Assembly: GCA_963678255.2 (NCBI GenBank)
Contig: CAXXTW010000002.1
Span: 310,001-374,000, forward strand
Reading direction: 5' to 3'
DNA from: G963678255 sp963678255
GTDB taxonomy: Bacteria > Cloacimonadota > Cloacimonadia > Cloacimonadales > WRIO01
DNA length: 64,000 nt
This document shows positions 8,210 to 17,163 of the stretch, one piece after another; the first letter of the stretch is position 1, and every line of letters starts with the position of its first letter. The position numbers and the translations under genes were made by a program. The notes below the pieces were generated by a model. That model saw only the letters and a list, made by a program, of their open reading frames with translations, ran no database searches and was not told the origin of the DNA.

Positions 8210-9315
8210 AGCCGTTCACCATATTTACTCCAGTTCAACTAGGTCTTGAAGAGATAACAGAGAGTCATCTTAAAGAATTAGATATAAAAATAACAGAAAA
8301 GATAAAAGGTGGATTTTACTTTTCTGGTCATTGGAATACAATATTTAAATTAAATTGTTTTGTTAAAACATTATCCAGAGTATATATACGGTTTGCAGAG
8401 TTCGAAGTCTATTATTTTAATGAACTTAGAAGAATCCTTTCTGAGTTCGACTTTTCAGAAGTATTAACAGTTCCGAATATTTGTATAAAAGTATATTCTT
8501 TTCGTTCAAAATTATATCATGAAACAGCGATAAGAGATATATTTTTTGATGAATTTGTTAAACAATCGGGTAATTCAGGTTTAAAATTAGTAGGAACAGT
8601 TGAAGATAATGATGTACAACTCATATTGGTAACATTGGAAGAAAATGTATTGAGGATAAGTTTTGATACATCAGGGGTTCATTTACATAAAAGAGGGTAT
8701 TTAACATACAGGGGAGAGGCTCCAATCAGGGAAACCATAGTTTCAGCGATGTATTATGTTCTTAAAACAGAAAACTTTGATCTTCTTTGTGATCCTTGTT
8801 GTGGATCAGGAACCATACCTATAGAGTTTCTAGCAAATTCAGGGAATTATTCTTTAAGTAATCATCGGCAATTTTCATTTATGAATTGGAAAAGTTATGA
8901 TCAGGAATATTGGGCGAAATTTAATAATGACAATATATTAAAAACAACAATTCCAAAATTTAAAGCACTAGGATTTGATCTGAATGAGAAGAATATTGAA
9001 ATTAGTGGATTAAATAGTCAAAATTCAAAGCTTGATCAATATTGTCAATTTGAACAAAAAAACATTTTTGATCTAGAAATTGATACATTGTCAGAAAAAC
9101 AATCCATGATAATTGTTACTAATCCACCTTGGGGTAAAAGATTTCATCCAATAGATATTAGAAAAATCTTTAGACAATTAGAGAAATTTTCTCATTTTAA
9201 TATTCCAGTTTATTGTATTATACCCGAAGAACATCAGCGATATTTCTCCAACAGGACAACCCTATTATTCTCAGTCAAAGTAGCAAATCAGAAACTAGTT
9301 TTTATTAAACTATAA
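8206..9315 (+). CDS. THUMP-domain class I SAM-dependent RNA methyltransferase (RlmL N-half-like)
   Basis: 369 residues. An N-terminal ferredoxin-like/THUMP region is followed by a Rossmann methyltransferase domain with the SAM-binding motif 'DPCCGSGTIPIE' and the guanine-N2 methyltransferase motif TNPPWG. 'LHKRGYLTYRGEAPIRETI' is the characteristic link of the RlmL/TrmN/YpsC group, so the likely product is N2-methylguanosine in rRNA or tRNA. The ATG overlaps the prepilin peptidase stop (ATGA). A second family member is at 29325-30467. Which of them modifies rRNA cannot be told from the sequence. Confidence 0.88.
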   Translation: MKPFTIFTPVQLGLEEITESHLKELDIKITEKIKGGFYFSGHWNTIFKLNCFVKTLSRVYIRFAEFEVYYFNELRRILSEFDFSEVLTVPNICIKVYSFRSKLYHETAIRDIFFDEFVKQSGNSGLKLVGTVEDNDVQLILVTLEENVLRISFDTSGVHLHKRGYLTYRGEAPIRETIVSAMYYVLKTENFDLLCDPCCGSGTIPIEFLANSGNYSLSNHRQFSFMNWKSYDQEYWAKFNNDNILKTTIPKFKALGFDLNEKNIEISGLNSQNSKLDQYCQFEQKNIFDLEIDTLSEKQSMIIVTNPPWGKRFHPIDIRKIFRQLEKFSHFNIPVYCIIPEEHQRYFSNRTTLLFSVKVANQKLVFIKL

Positions 9316-9332
9316 TAAATTAAATAAATTCA

Positions 9333-9361
9333 TTGACAAAAAAACTTATAAATCCTATATT
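9333..9361 (+). promoter_or_regulatory. Probable sigma-70 type promoter of the cyclase cassette
   Basis: TTGACA (9333-9338), 17 base spacer, TATATT (9356-9361), followed 24 bases later by the ATG at 9385 with AAGGGGG as ribosome binding site. It is the only good promoter before the run of genes ending with the CHASE2 cyclase (and perhaps ddl). Confidence 0.7.
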
Positions 9362-9384
9362 TAAAACATTAAAAGGGGGAAATT

Positions 9385-10500
9385 ATGAAAAGAATAGTAT
9401 TCATTATCCTATTATTGATAAATATTTGCATTTTATCTGCTTATGATTTAGGTATAATTGTACATGATGGACCAACATTTTATAATTCATTCAAGGCTTC
9501 AGCGCTTGATACATCTAATCCATCATCTCAACCGTTATTGTTTACAATATCAATAAATAAGCTTAATCCGTCAGTAAATGTATCCAATATATATCTCCAT
9601 TTCTCACTTACTTGGAATGGTATTGACATCGTTACACCAGATCACCGTTCCAAATTAAAGGTAAATTCTGAATCTATATTGAATAGTACAAATCATCTCT
9701 CATTTAATAGTCGAGAAGTTTTAAGAGATGTTGGTGGACAGTATTTAGGAAGTTCAACTCCAAGTTTATCTATGTCTGATATTCTTAATGACCCAAACTT
9801 TAAGTCAAGTATTATGAGCACTGGATTGTTCCCTGATGGAACATATGTTTTTGGATTTGAGCTTAAAAATGAGCTTGGAGAAAATTTAGCCAGTACACCT
9901 ATGCCTTTTGTCATGGTGATAAAAAATGCAAATTCAATCAATCTTATAGCACCAGGTGTACCAGTTGGCACTACGATCCCCAAAATATCTAATAACCCTG
10001 TCATGTTTGTTTGGAATAGTAATATTGTTAACGGTCAGAACTTTTTTCAGTTAGAAATCAGAGAGTTCAATCAGATTAATAGTATTAATGAATCTAATAT
10101 AGAAAATTCAGGGCAAGCATTTCAACACATTAACAATTTAACTACACCAATCTATAATCAGTCTATCCCCTTTGTAGAAAATAACTATTATGCTTGGCGG
10201 ATAAAATCAGAGATTATTAATGAACAAACATCAATGGGAGTAACTTCAACTTTAAGCAGTCCTTGGTTTATATTTCAATATGCTCAAACCCAAAACTCAC
10301 AACCAAATATGTACCAAGATATCTATAATGCTTTAAGCAATATACCAGTGCCATTGCTCACTCAATTTTTATCTCAGGGTTATTATCCAACAGGACAAAT
10401 AAAGCAAAATGGTCAAGTTGTTAGTCCAGCTCAAGCGCAACAAATAATAAATCAGATACTTAATTCTTCAAATTATACAATTGAAATTCTAGATAGGTGA
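9385..10500 (+). CDS. Exported protein with Ig-like region, first gene of the FecR/CHASE2 cassette
   Basis: 371 residues with a signal peptide (MKRIVFIILLLINICILSA). The first part (to about residue 190) is beta-rich and reads like one or two Ig-like domains ('YVFGFELKNELGENLASTPMPF'); the middle ('PVMFVWNSN ... YYAWRIKSEI') resembles fibronectin type III-like modules that present repeats of W/Y; the last 70 residues are polar. I do not recognise the family. It heads a set of four genes separated by only a few bases (next gene starts 7 bases after the stop) whose last member is a membrane adenylate cyclase, so it is probably the periplasmic or surface part of that signalling unit. Confidence 0.7.
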   Translation: MKRIVFIILLLINICILSAYDLGIIVHDGPTFYNSFKASALDTSNPSSQPLLFTISINKLNPSVNVSNIYLHFSLTWNGIDIVTPDHRSKLKVNSESILNSTNHLSFNSREVLRDVGGQYLGSSTPSLSMSDILNDPNFKSSIMSTGLFPDGTYVFGFELKNELGENLASTPMPFVMVIKNANSINLIAPGVPVGTTIPKISNNPVMFVWNSNIVNGQNFFQLEIREFNQINSINESNIENSGQAFQHINNLTTPIYNQSIPFVENNYYAWRIKSEIINEQTSMGVTSTLSSPWFIFQYAQTQNSQPNMYQDIYNALSNIPVPLLTQFLSQGYYPTGQIKQNGQVVSPAQAQQIINQILNSSNYTIEILDR

Positions 10501-10507
10501 GGTTCTA

Positions 10508-11191
10508 ATGAATACTTCAAAAAGAAATATAGTTTTAGCTTTTATAATCATTTTTTTTGTTCAATTATCAGCTCAAAGTATTGCAGTTGTAGCTGGATTG
10601 AAAGGACAAATTTCTGTTGTTCGAAATAAGAAAACATTAGTAGCTAAACAAGGAGAAATTCTTCAGAACAATGATGAAATTAGAACAAGTGAAGAATCCT
10701 TTGCAGCTATTAGATTTATTGACAATGGAGCAACCACAAAGTTATTTCCCAATTCAATTTTAATAATTACTGCTGTAGAAACAGGAAATCAATTACAAAA
10801 GAAAAACAGGATAAATAAGGGAACCGTTCAATCGAAAGTTACTCCTCAGACAGGGAGTTATATCATAGAAACTCCGAATACTGTGGCGTCAGTAAAAGGA
10901 ACTGATTTTTTTGTTAGCTATAAATTAGGAAAAACGACTGTCGGAGTAGCAGAAGGAGAAGTTGAAGTACAAGCGAAAGGTACAGGTAAAAGGTCTCTTG
11001 CAAAAAAGAATCAGGTAGTTGAAGTAGATAATCAAGGGAATGTAGATCAACAAGAAAATACTAATTACTTAGAAAACAGTGAAGATGAAGGGCAACAATT
11101 GAATAGTCCACAAACTCAAGGCAATTATCTTGATATAGAAATAAAGAATGCAAATGGTACAAAGAAGAAAGTGAGAATTCATTATGAATAA
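10508..11191 (+). CDS. FecR-domain periplasmic protein
   Basis: 227 residues with a signal peptide (cleavage near LSAQS). Residues about 25-155 form a FecR domain: 'VAGLKGQISVVRNKK', 'KQGEILQNNDEIRTS', 'AAIRFIDNGATTKLFPNS', 'VQSKV', 'YIIETPNTVASVKGTDFFV', 'VGVAEGEVEV'. In classic systems FecR relays an outer-membrane signal to a sigma factor, but soluble FecR-domain proteins without a membrane anchor, as here, occur beside CHASE2-domain enzymes. The C-terminal 60 residues are Gln/Asn rich and may be flexible. It overlaps the next gene by 8 bases, indicating translational coupling. Confidence 0.88.
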   Translation: MNTSKRNIVLAFIIIFFVQLSAQSIAVVAGLKGQISVVRNKKTLVAKQGEILQNNDEIRTSEESFAAIRFIDNGATTKLFPNSILIITAVETGNQLQKKNRINKGTVQSKVTPQTGSYIIETPNTVASVKGTDFFVSYKLGKTTVGVAEGEVEVQAKGTGKRSLAKKNQVVEVDNQGNVDQQENTNYLENSEDEGQQLNSPQTQGNYLDIEIKNANGTKKKVRIHYE

Positions 11192-13568
11192 ATTTGTATT
11201 TATTCTAATAATATTACTTTTCCCATTATCTGCCTTTGCAACATTGTCTATGTCACACTATCCTTTAAAAAGAATAGATCAGAACACGACAAATATAAAG
11301 TTAACCATTCTTGAAAGTGACACAGATATCTCAAATGTACAGATTTTTTATAAAACAAATCTTGAGGATGTGTTTAAGTCATATGAACTTGATGATCACA
11401 TCACAAGCAATAATGAGATAAGTATCCCAATTTTACCTTTAATTACGGACATTGATTTTGAAAATGGAACCATGTTGCAGTATTATATTGTTGTGTCAAC
11501 AACAGACGGTAATTCATATACGCTACCAGAAATTAATCCTGAGTTTAATCCATATTCTGTTAGTATAGTTAAAAATGATTATCAAGATGCATTTATAGTC
11601 ATTTCTCCAGATGACATTTCTGAAGCTAAGGTTGGAGATAAATTAATAATATCCTATTATTCAATAAAAGACCTTATTGATTCTCAACAAATAAAAGTGA
11701 CAATAAATTCCAAAGATGTAACTAAATTAGCAACAGTTGAAGGTAATTTAATCGTAATAACCGTAAATGAATCTATGAAAAATGGAACATTATTGATTGA
11801 ATCTGTTTTAAATAATGGTGACAAAATTGAATCAAAACCTTATGTGTTTAGCAGAGTTAATATAAAATCTGAATATTCTGTTTATGGAAATGGAACATTT
11901 ATTTCCAATTATAATAACATAAAAACAGATTATGACTCATTATCGATGGAATCAGGACATGATGAAATTGGTATTTTCAATATAACAGCAAATTACAAAA
12001 GATTATTTTGGAAGAATTATTTTTACATTTCATCTTTGGAAACAAAGAATAATCAATCAGTTAACAGATATTATACAGGGTTTATCAGCCCTTATTTTGA
12101 TTTTCATTTAGGGGACTATAATCCAAATTTTTCAGAATTAACCCTATATAATAAAAATGTTCAAGGAATCTCAGCAAAAATTAAAGCAAGCTCATTCTCC
12201 ATAACAGGAGTATATGGTCAGTCAGCACGAAAAATTAGTTCCAGAACAACAGAAACAGGGTTTATTGCCGGTACTTACAAAAGAGAAACAATGGGTGCAA
12301 GAATTGCTATGGGGACATCAAGTCGTGTAAAATTTTCTATCAATATAGTAAAAAATAAAGATGATTTAAACAGTCTCAATGAAAGTGATTATATAAAAAG
12401 AATTGTATATACAGATTCACTAACAAATTTAACAATAACTGATACAGTATCTTATCGTTATGCAAAAGATAATATTGTTTGTGGAGCAGATTTTGATATA
12501 GAGGTAGTTCCTCGTTATTTTAGTCTATTTGGTGAAGCAGCTATGAGTATGTATAATAGCAATATTAATCCAGGAGTCATGACAAGAGATGAACTTGAAG
12601 ATTACATTGATAGAAAGATTCCTTTTGATCCTGAAACAGTTGAATCAATTATCACTATAAATAAAAATATTGAACCTTTTGAAGTAGGGATATCCAATAC
12701 AGCTTTTAAAGCAGGGATGAGATTAAATTTCTGGAGAAATTCCTTAATGACTACCTTTTATCAAATAGGACCTTCTTATTATTCTCTTTCATCAACAGGA
12801 GTCAATCAGGATTATCGATCCATAAAGTTAATAGATAATTTAATAATAACACCGAGCTTTTATATTTCAGGTGGATTTGAAAGAAATAATGATAACATCG
12901 TAAATCAAAAAGATGCCACAACAACTAATACTACCTTCTTTACATCAGCAAACTATCAGCCAATTCTATGGCCATATTTATCAGTTAATTTCATGAATAC
13001 AGATAATACCGATGATCGAGATACCCTCTCGATGGCGCAGAATTTTCAATCCTTACAATTCAATACGGGATATACATATAGCAAATTAGATTTTGCACAG
13101 CTCACTTTTGACATTCAATATGGAATTGGAACAGATAAAGAGAAGAATCAGAATCTTTTTGATAATAAACGAAATGACCTTGGATTTAGTACTTTTTTTA
13201 GATTTAAGCAAATACCTCTTCTCACAAGAACGGGGATAGTTCTAAATATGAATAAAAATGATGGAAACAGTGTAGATGTTGAGAATGTTGATTTCACTAC
13301 ATTTTATTTAAATAATGAATATTCAATTTTAAATAATAAAGTAATTCCATTTATGAATTTAAATATGCAAGTTAAGAATGGAGATATTGACGAGTATTCA
13401 ACAACTCAGATAAATATTGGTTCAAAATATGCTCCTTTTAAGAAAACATGGATAGTATTAGATATGGGTGTAAAAACCTTTAATCATACTAAATCATATT
13501 CTGGAAGTACTGTAAGGGATGATTATTCGAATTATTTTAGTAAATTTACCATAAATACCTCTTTCTAG
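11184..13568 (+). CDS. Large exported outer-membrane beta-barrel-like protein
   Basis: 794 residues with a signal peptide (MNKFVFILIILLFPLSAFA). The N-terminal 230 residues look like Ig-type beta domains; from about residue 240 the sequence is a long series of amphipathic strands separated by polar turns, ending in '...SKFTINTSF' with a terminal phenylalanine, the typical end of a BAM-inserted outer-membrane barrel. No TonB box or plug domain is evident. It overlaps the FecR gene by 8 bases and the cyclase starts four bases after its stop. In this setting it may be the outer-membrane end of the FecR/cyclase signal chain; that is inference. Confidence 0.72.
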   Translation: MNKFVFILIILLFPLSAFATLSMSHYPLKRIDQNTTNIKLTILESDTDISNVQIFYKTNLEDVFKSYELDDHITSNNEISIPILPLITDIDFENGTMLQYYIVVSTTDGNSYTLPEINPEFNPYSVSIVKNDYQDAFIVISPDDISEAKVGDKLIISYYSIKDLIDSQQIKVTINSKDVTKLATVEGNLIVITVNESMKNGTLLIESVLNNGDKIESKPYVFSRVNIKSEYSVYGNGTFISNYNNIKTDYDSLSMESGHDEIGIFNITANYKRLFWKNYFYISSLETKNNQSVNRYYTGFISPYFDFHLGDYNPNFSELTLYNKNVQGISAKIKASSFSITGVYGQSARKISSRTTETGFIAGTYKRETMGARIAMGTSSRVKFSINIVKNKDDLNSLNESDYIKRIVYTDSLTNLTITDTVSYRYAKDNIVCGADFDIEVVPRYFSLFGEAAMSMYNSNINPGVMTRDELEDYIDRKIPFDPETVESIITINKNIEPFEVGISNTAFKAGMRLNFWRNSLMTTFYQIGPSYYSLSSTGVNQDYRSIKLIDNLIITPSFYISGGFERNNDNIVNQKDATTTNTTFFTSANYQPILWPYLSVNFMNTDNTDDRDTLSMAQNFQSLQFNTGYTYSKLDFAQLTFDIQYGIGTDKEKNQNLFDNKRNDLGFSTFFRFKQIPLLTRTGIVLNMNKNDGNSVDVENVDFTTFYLNNEYSILNNKVIPFMNLNMQVKNGDIDEYSTTQINIGSKYAPFKKTWIVLDMGVKTFNHTKSYSGSTVRDDYSNYFSKFTINTSF

Positions 13569-13572
13569 CAAA

Positions 13573-15477
13573 ATGACAGGTATTTTTAAAAAAGATATAA
13601 AAACAACTGTATTTCTTTTATGTTTACCGTTGTTTTTTTTATTAATATCTTACTTTTTTTTTGAAATAGGATATGGAAAACATCTGGAATATAACGTTTA
13701 TGATATTCTAATAAAAAAAAATAATCAACAACCCAAACCCAATGATGTCGTTATTATTGCTATTGATGATGAATCTTTTCAAACATTAGATATACAATGG
13801 CCTTTTCCAAGAGCATATTATACTAAATTAATTGAAAATTTAACATTAGCTGGAGCTAAACAAATCATCTTTGATATTGAGTTTTCTGAAAGTACAGATT
13901 CTTTAATTGATGAGCGTATTGGTATAGCAGCCAAAAAACATGGGAATGTTATTTTTGCAGGTAAGATTTATCAGACAAATGAAAACAATTATAGTCGCAC
14001 AACGATATTACCACCAGTAAAAAGCATTACAAAGAATTGTAATGTTTGGGGTATTGTGAATATGACGAGTGATGAAGATGGCTTTGTGCGAAGATATCCA
14101 CTTTTTCACAAAATTCAAGATAAAAATTTCTATTCACTTGGAGTAACATCTCTTATCCATTTGTTAAAACCTAATCAAAATATTGATATTAACAATTCAA
14201 AAAATACATTTACACTTGGCAAGATGATCATACCTTTTTTAGGTAACAGAGAGACCTATCTTAATTATTTTGGAAAACCGAAAACATTTAAACATATCTC
14301 ATTTTCAAGTGCTATTGATGATTCTTCAATCGTCTTACCAATGGAAGAATTCTTTCCAATAAATGATTTTTATTTTTTAAAAGAAAGTAAGGTTTTTAAA
14401 GATAAAATAGTATTAATAGGTGCCACAGTTGATGAATTAAAAGATAATTTTCATACACCATTGAATACAAAATCAGCATTAATGTCTGGAGTCGAGATAC
14501 ATGCAAATTTTATACAAATGGCAATTAACCAGAGTTTTATATATTTATTTCCTAGATTACTATTTTATGCATTATTTTCTATAATCTTGATATTTTTCTT
14601 TTATCTTTTCTTTCATTTAAAGCCACATATAAGTATAATATTAGTAATAACGTTAATTGCTATACATTTTGTCAGTTCATATTTTTTATTAACTCATTTA
14701 CATTATGTAATCCCCTATTTAATCTTTCCAAGTAATTTATTATTGCTTTATATAGTTTCTTTAATAAATCAATATTTGAAGGAGAATAAAGAAAAAAAGT
14801 ATATTAGAAAAACTTTTCAACATTATATGGCACCGACTTTAGTAAAAGAACTATTGAAATCCCCTAACAATCTAAAATACGGTGGAAGTTTACAAGAATT
14901 AACTGTATTGTTTTCAGATATTCGTTCTTTTACTACTTATACAGAATCTCATGATGTTCAAGATACAGTTGGTATGTTGAGAGATTACTTAACAGAAATG
15001 GTTAATGTCATTATAGATAATCAGGGTACTTTGGACAAATTTGTAGGTGATGAGATAATGTCATTATTTAATACACCCGTTCATACAAAATACCATGCTT
15101 TAAATGCGTGTAAATGTGCCATAGAAATGATGGACAAGCTCTGGTTATTACATGAGAAATGGAGAAGCATGGGCAGAGAAATTATTGATATAGGCATTGG
15201 AGTCAATACTGGTTTTGCTGTTGTAGGTAACTTAGGTTCAGAACAGATTTTTGACTATACTGCCATAGGTGATACAATAAATTTAGGGGCTAGATTAGAA
15301 GCTTTGAATAAGAATTATACTACAAAGAGACATACCATTATCAGTGAGTTTACTCTTGAACATGTAAAAGATTATGTAGTTGTGAATTATTTAGATGATG
15401 TTATAGTAAAAGGAAAAACAAAACCAATAAAGATATATGAATTGATAGAGATAACTCATCTCCCGGAAGATTTTTAA
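13573..15477 (+). CDS. CHASE2-domain transmembrane class III adenylate cyclase
   Basis: 634 residues: an N-terminal membrane segment (about 12-32), a periplasmic CHASE2 sensor domain ('VVIIAIDDESFQTL', 'WPFPRAYY', 'AKQIIFDIEFSE', 'KIVLIGATVDELKD'), then three membrane helices (about 320-395) and a class III cyclase domain. The catalytic set is complete: metal-binding Asp449 (FSDIRSFT) and Asp493 (VGDEIM), adenine-specifying Lys489 and Asp567 (AIGDT), and transition-state Asn570 and Arg574 (NLGAR). It should therefore make cAMP in response to a periplasmic signal. The tight spacing behind the FecR and barrel genes suggests that these supply the signal. Confidence 0.93.
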   Translation: MTGIFKKDIKTTVFLLCLPLFFLLISYFFFEIGYGKHLEYNVYDILIKKNNQQPKPNDVVIIAIDDESFQTLDIQWPFPRAYYTKLIENLTLAGAKQIIFDIEFSESTDSLIDERIGIAAKKHGNVIFAGKIYQTNENNYSRTTILPPVKSITKNCNVWGIVNMTSDEDGFVRRYPLFHKIQDKNFYSLGVTSLIHLLKPNQNIDINNSKNTFTLGKMIIPFLGNRETYLNYFGKPKTFKHISFSSAIDDSSIVLPMEEFFPINDFYFLKESKVFKDKIVLIGATVDELKDNFHTPLNTKSALMSGVEIHANFIQMAINQSFIYLFPRLLFYALFSIILIFFFYLFFHLKPHISIILVITLIAIHFVSSYFLLTHLHYVIPYLIFPSNLLLLYIVSLINQYLKENKEKKYIRKTFQHYMAPTLVKELLKSPNNLKYGGSLQELTVLFSDIRSFTTYTESHDVQDTVGMLRDYLTEMVNVIIDNQGTLDKFVGDEIMSLFNTPVHTKYHALNACKCAIEMMDKLWLLHEKWRSMGREIIDIGIGVNTGFAVVGNLGSEQIFDYTAIGDTINLGARLEALNKNYTTKRHTIISEFTLEHVKDYVVVNYLDDVIVKGKTKPIKIYELIEITHLPEDF

Positions 15478-15500
15478 GAAAATTAATAATAGAGGGAAAT

Positions 15501-16421
15501 ATGAAAAAGAAAGTAATAGTTTTAAGCGGAGGGTTTTCAGATGAAAAGGAAGTGTCTCAAAAGACTTCTTCAGCAATAGCTTCTGCATTAATAGAAAATA
15601 ACTATTCAGTAGAAATAGCTGATCCAGCAGATTTTGATGATTATTCATCATTGATAGGATATTTAAAGAAACAAAAACCATTTATTGTATTTATAGGATT
15701 ACATGGTGCAGAAGGTGAAGATGGACGACTTCAAGCAATGTTATCTTTAGAAAAAATACCATTTACAGGTTCAAGGCACACAGGTAGCGCTATTGCAATG
15801 GATAAATTTGTTTCTTCAATGTTAGCTCATTCTTATAGGATACCTGTGCCTAAACAAGTTTTATTAACAGAAATAAGACACTTAACAGAAGAAGAAATTA
15901 CCTTTCTGGAATTACCCTTAATAGTAAAACCTAACTCATCCGGGTCATCAGTTGGGGTGTATGTTGTTGAAGATATAAATGACCTTGAAAATGCCATAAA
16001 TCAAGCGTTTAAATATGATCATCAAGTGTTATGTCAAGAATTTATTGAGGGATTAGAATTAACCGTCAGTATTTTAGATAATGAAATATTACCAATTGTG
16101 GAAATCAGACCAATAGATGGATTCTATGATTATACAAATAAATATACAAAAGGGAAAACAGAATATATATGTCCTGCTCCATTAAACGATGAGCAAACTC
16201 AGAAAATTCAAGATATGGCAAAAAGAGTATTTTTTGGATGTCAATGTTCTGTTTATGGAAGAGTAGATTTTAGATATGATGGAAAGTATTTTTATTTTCT
16301 AGAAATCAACACTCTACCAGGAATGACAGGATTAAGTTTAACACCAATGGCGGCTAAACAAGCTGGATATAGTTTTAATGAGCTTATTAAAAAGATAATT
16401 AATGTTTCTTTAAAGAGCTAA
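15501..16421 (+). CDS. ddl: D-alanine--D-alanine ligase
   Basis: 306 residues, normal for this ATP-grasp enzyme of peptidoglycan synthesis (D-Ala + D-Ala + ATP). Seen: 'LSGGFSDEKEVS' at the N-terminus, 'GLHGAEGEDGRLQ', 'IPFTGS', the ATP-binding 'VKPNSSGSSVGV', and the C-terminal 'EINTLPGMTGLSLTP' with the metal-binding residues. A GAGGG ribosome binding site precedes the ATG; the gene starts 23 bases after the cyclase stop and probably shares its transcript. It implies a normal cell wall. Confidence 0.96.
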   Translation: MKKKVIVLSGGFSDEKEVSQKTSSAIASALIENNYSVEIADPADFDDYSSLIGYLKKQKPFIVFIGLHGAEGEDGRLQAMLSLEKIPFTGSRHTGSAIAMDKFVSSMLAHSYRIPVPKQVLLTEIRHLTEEEITFLELPLIVKPNSSGSSVGVYVVEDINDLENAINQAFKYDHQVLCQEFIEGLELTVSILDNEILPIVEIRPIDGFYDYTNKYTKGKTEYICPAPLNDEQTQKIQDMAKRVFFGCQCSVYGRVDFRYDGKYFYFLEINTLPGMTGLSLTPMAAKQAGYSFNELIKKIINVSLKS

Positions 16422-16765
16422 GTAATATGATTAAGATTAATAAAGAGAGATAGATTATTGCAAATACTTTAGGACAATAAGTTAGAATTTAACAATGAGT
16501 GCATAAATAATGTTAGAATAATGACTCTATTTATCTCTGAATTTATTATTTTATAAGTATTAATGTCCATATTGAACAAATAGTTGTAGATAAGGGTATT
16601 AATCCTTTAAAATCATTGGTACAAAACCTTGATTAATATTTTCAATCCATAAATGAATATTGGTTGCCAATGAAAAATATTATTGGGCTATATCCAAACA
16701 ACACAATAGCTCCTTCGGATCGAGGTAATAATTCCATATATTAGTCATAGGAGAGATATTATATG

Positions 16766-16790
16766 TTCTGCGAACATCTTGTTTGCAGAA
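16766..16790. repeat. Short dispersed palindrome
   Basis: TTCTGCGAACA - TCT - TGTTTGCAGAA folds into an 11-base-pair stem (one G-T pair) with a three-base loop. A degraded relative with the same TCTTGTTTGCAGA core occurs at about 21121-21155, after the repeat array. The two copies show that this is a dispersed genome repeat and not a gene-specific terminator. Confidence 0.6.
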
Positions 16791-16915
16791 TATAACTAAA
16801 AAAATTTGAATTTCACAACACACACAAAAAAAATCAATCTCAATATACAAATTACTTTTGAGTAATTCTTTCTGGAATTTTTCAGAATAAGCAATTGATT
16901 ACATTGAAAAAAATC

Positions 16916-16945
16916 TTGACATACTATAACTTTATCTTATATACT
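16916..16945 (+). promoter_or_regulatory. Probable sigma-70 type promoter
   Basis: TTGACA (16916-16921) and TATACT (16940-16945) separated by 18 bases. It reads towards the sorting-domain protein at 17164 and would leave a long untranslated leader of about 210 bases. Confidence 0.55.
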
Positions 16946-17163
16946 GGCTTATGTAGTGTAAATTTTAGTTTTTGATAGTATAATGTATGTGTGTAATAGA
17001 AGTATAGGAAAAAGATGCAGTTTTGATGAAATTTGCATTAGGTGTTAGTGATTAACACAGATGTTAAAAGAGTTTCTTTGACCTAACTTTAAAGTTAAAT
17101 TATATTGATGAAAATAATATCTTAAATGATTGAGAATAAATTATAAAAAAAATGGAGGATCTA

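Larger units (their letters stand above)
16422..17163 (+). other. Long AT-rich intergenic region with palindromic repeat remnants and a promoter
   Basis: I find no gene in these 742 bases. At 16715-16740 there is a remnant of the 'AGCTCC-TTCGGA' type dispersed repeat and at 16766-16790 a compact palindrome with an 11-base-pair stem. A consensus promoter lies at 16916-16945, giving a leader of about 210 bases before the sorting-domain protein. The leader contains a small hairpin (GTGTTA-GTGAT-TAACAC). It matches no riboswitch class that I can recognise. Confidence 0.55.

Noticed and set aside
15391..15681. 96-residue minus-strand ORF over the cyclase/ddl junction
   Set aside because: Antisense shadow of two well-supported genes, hydrophobic low-complexity translation.
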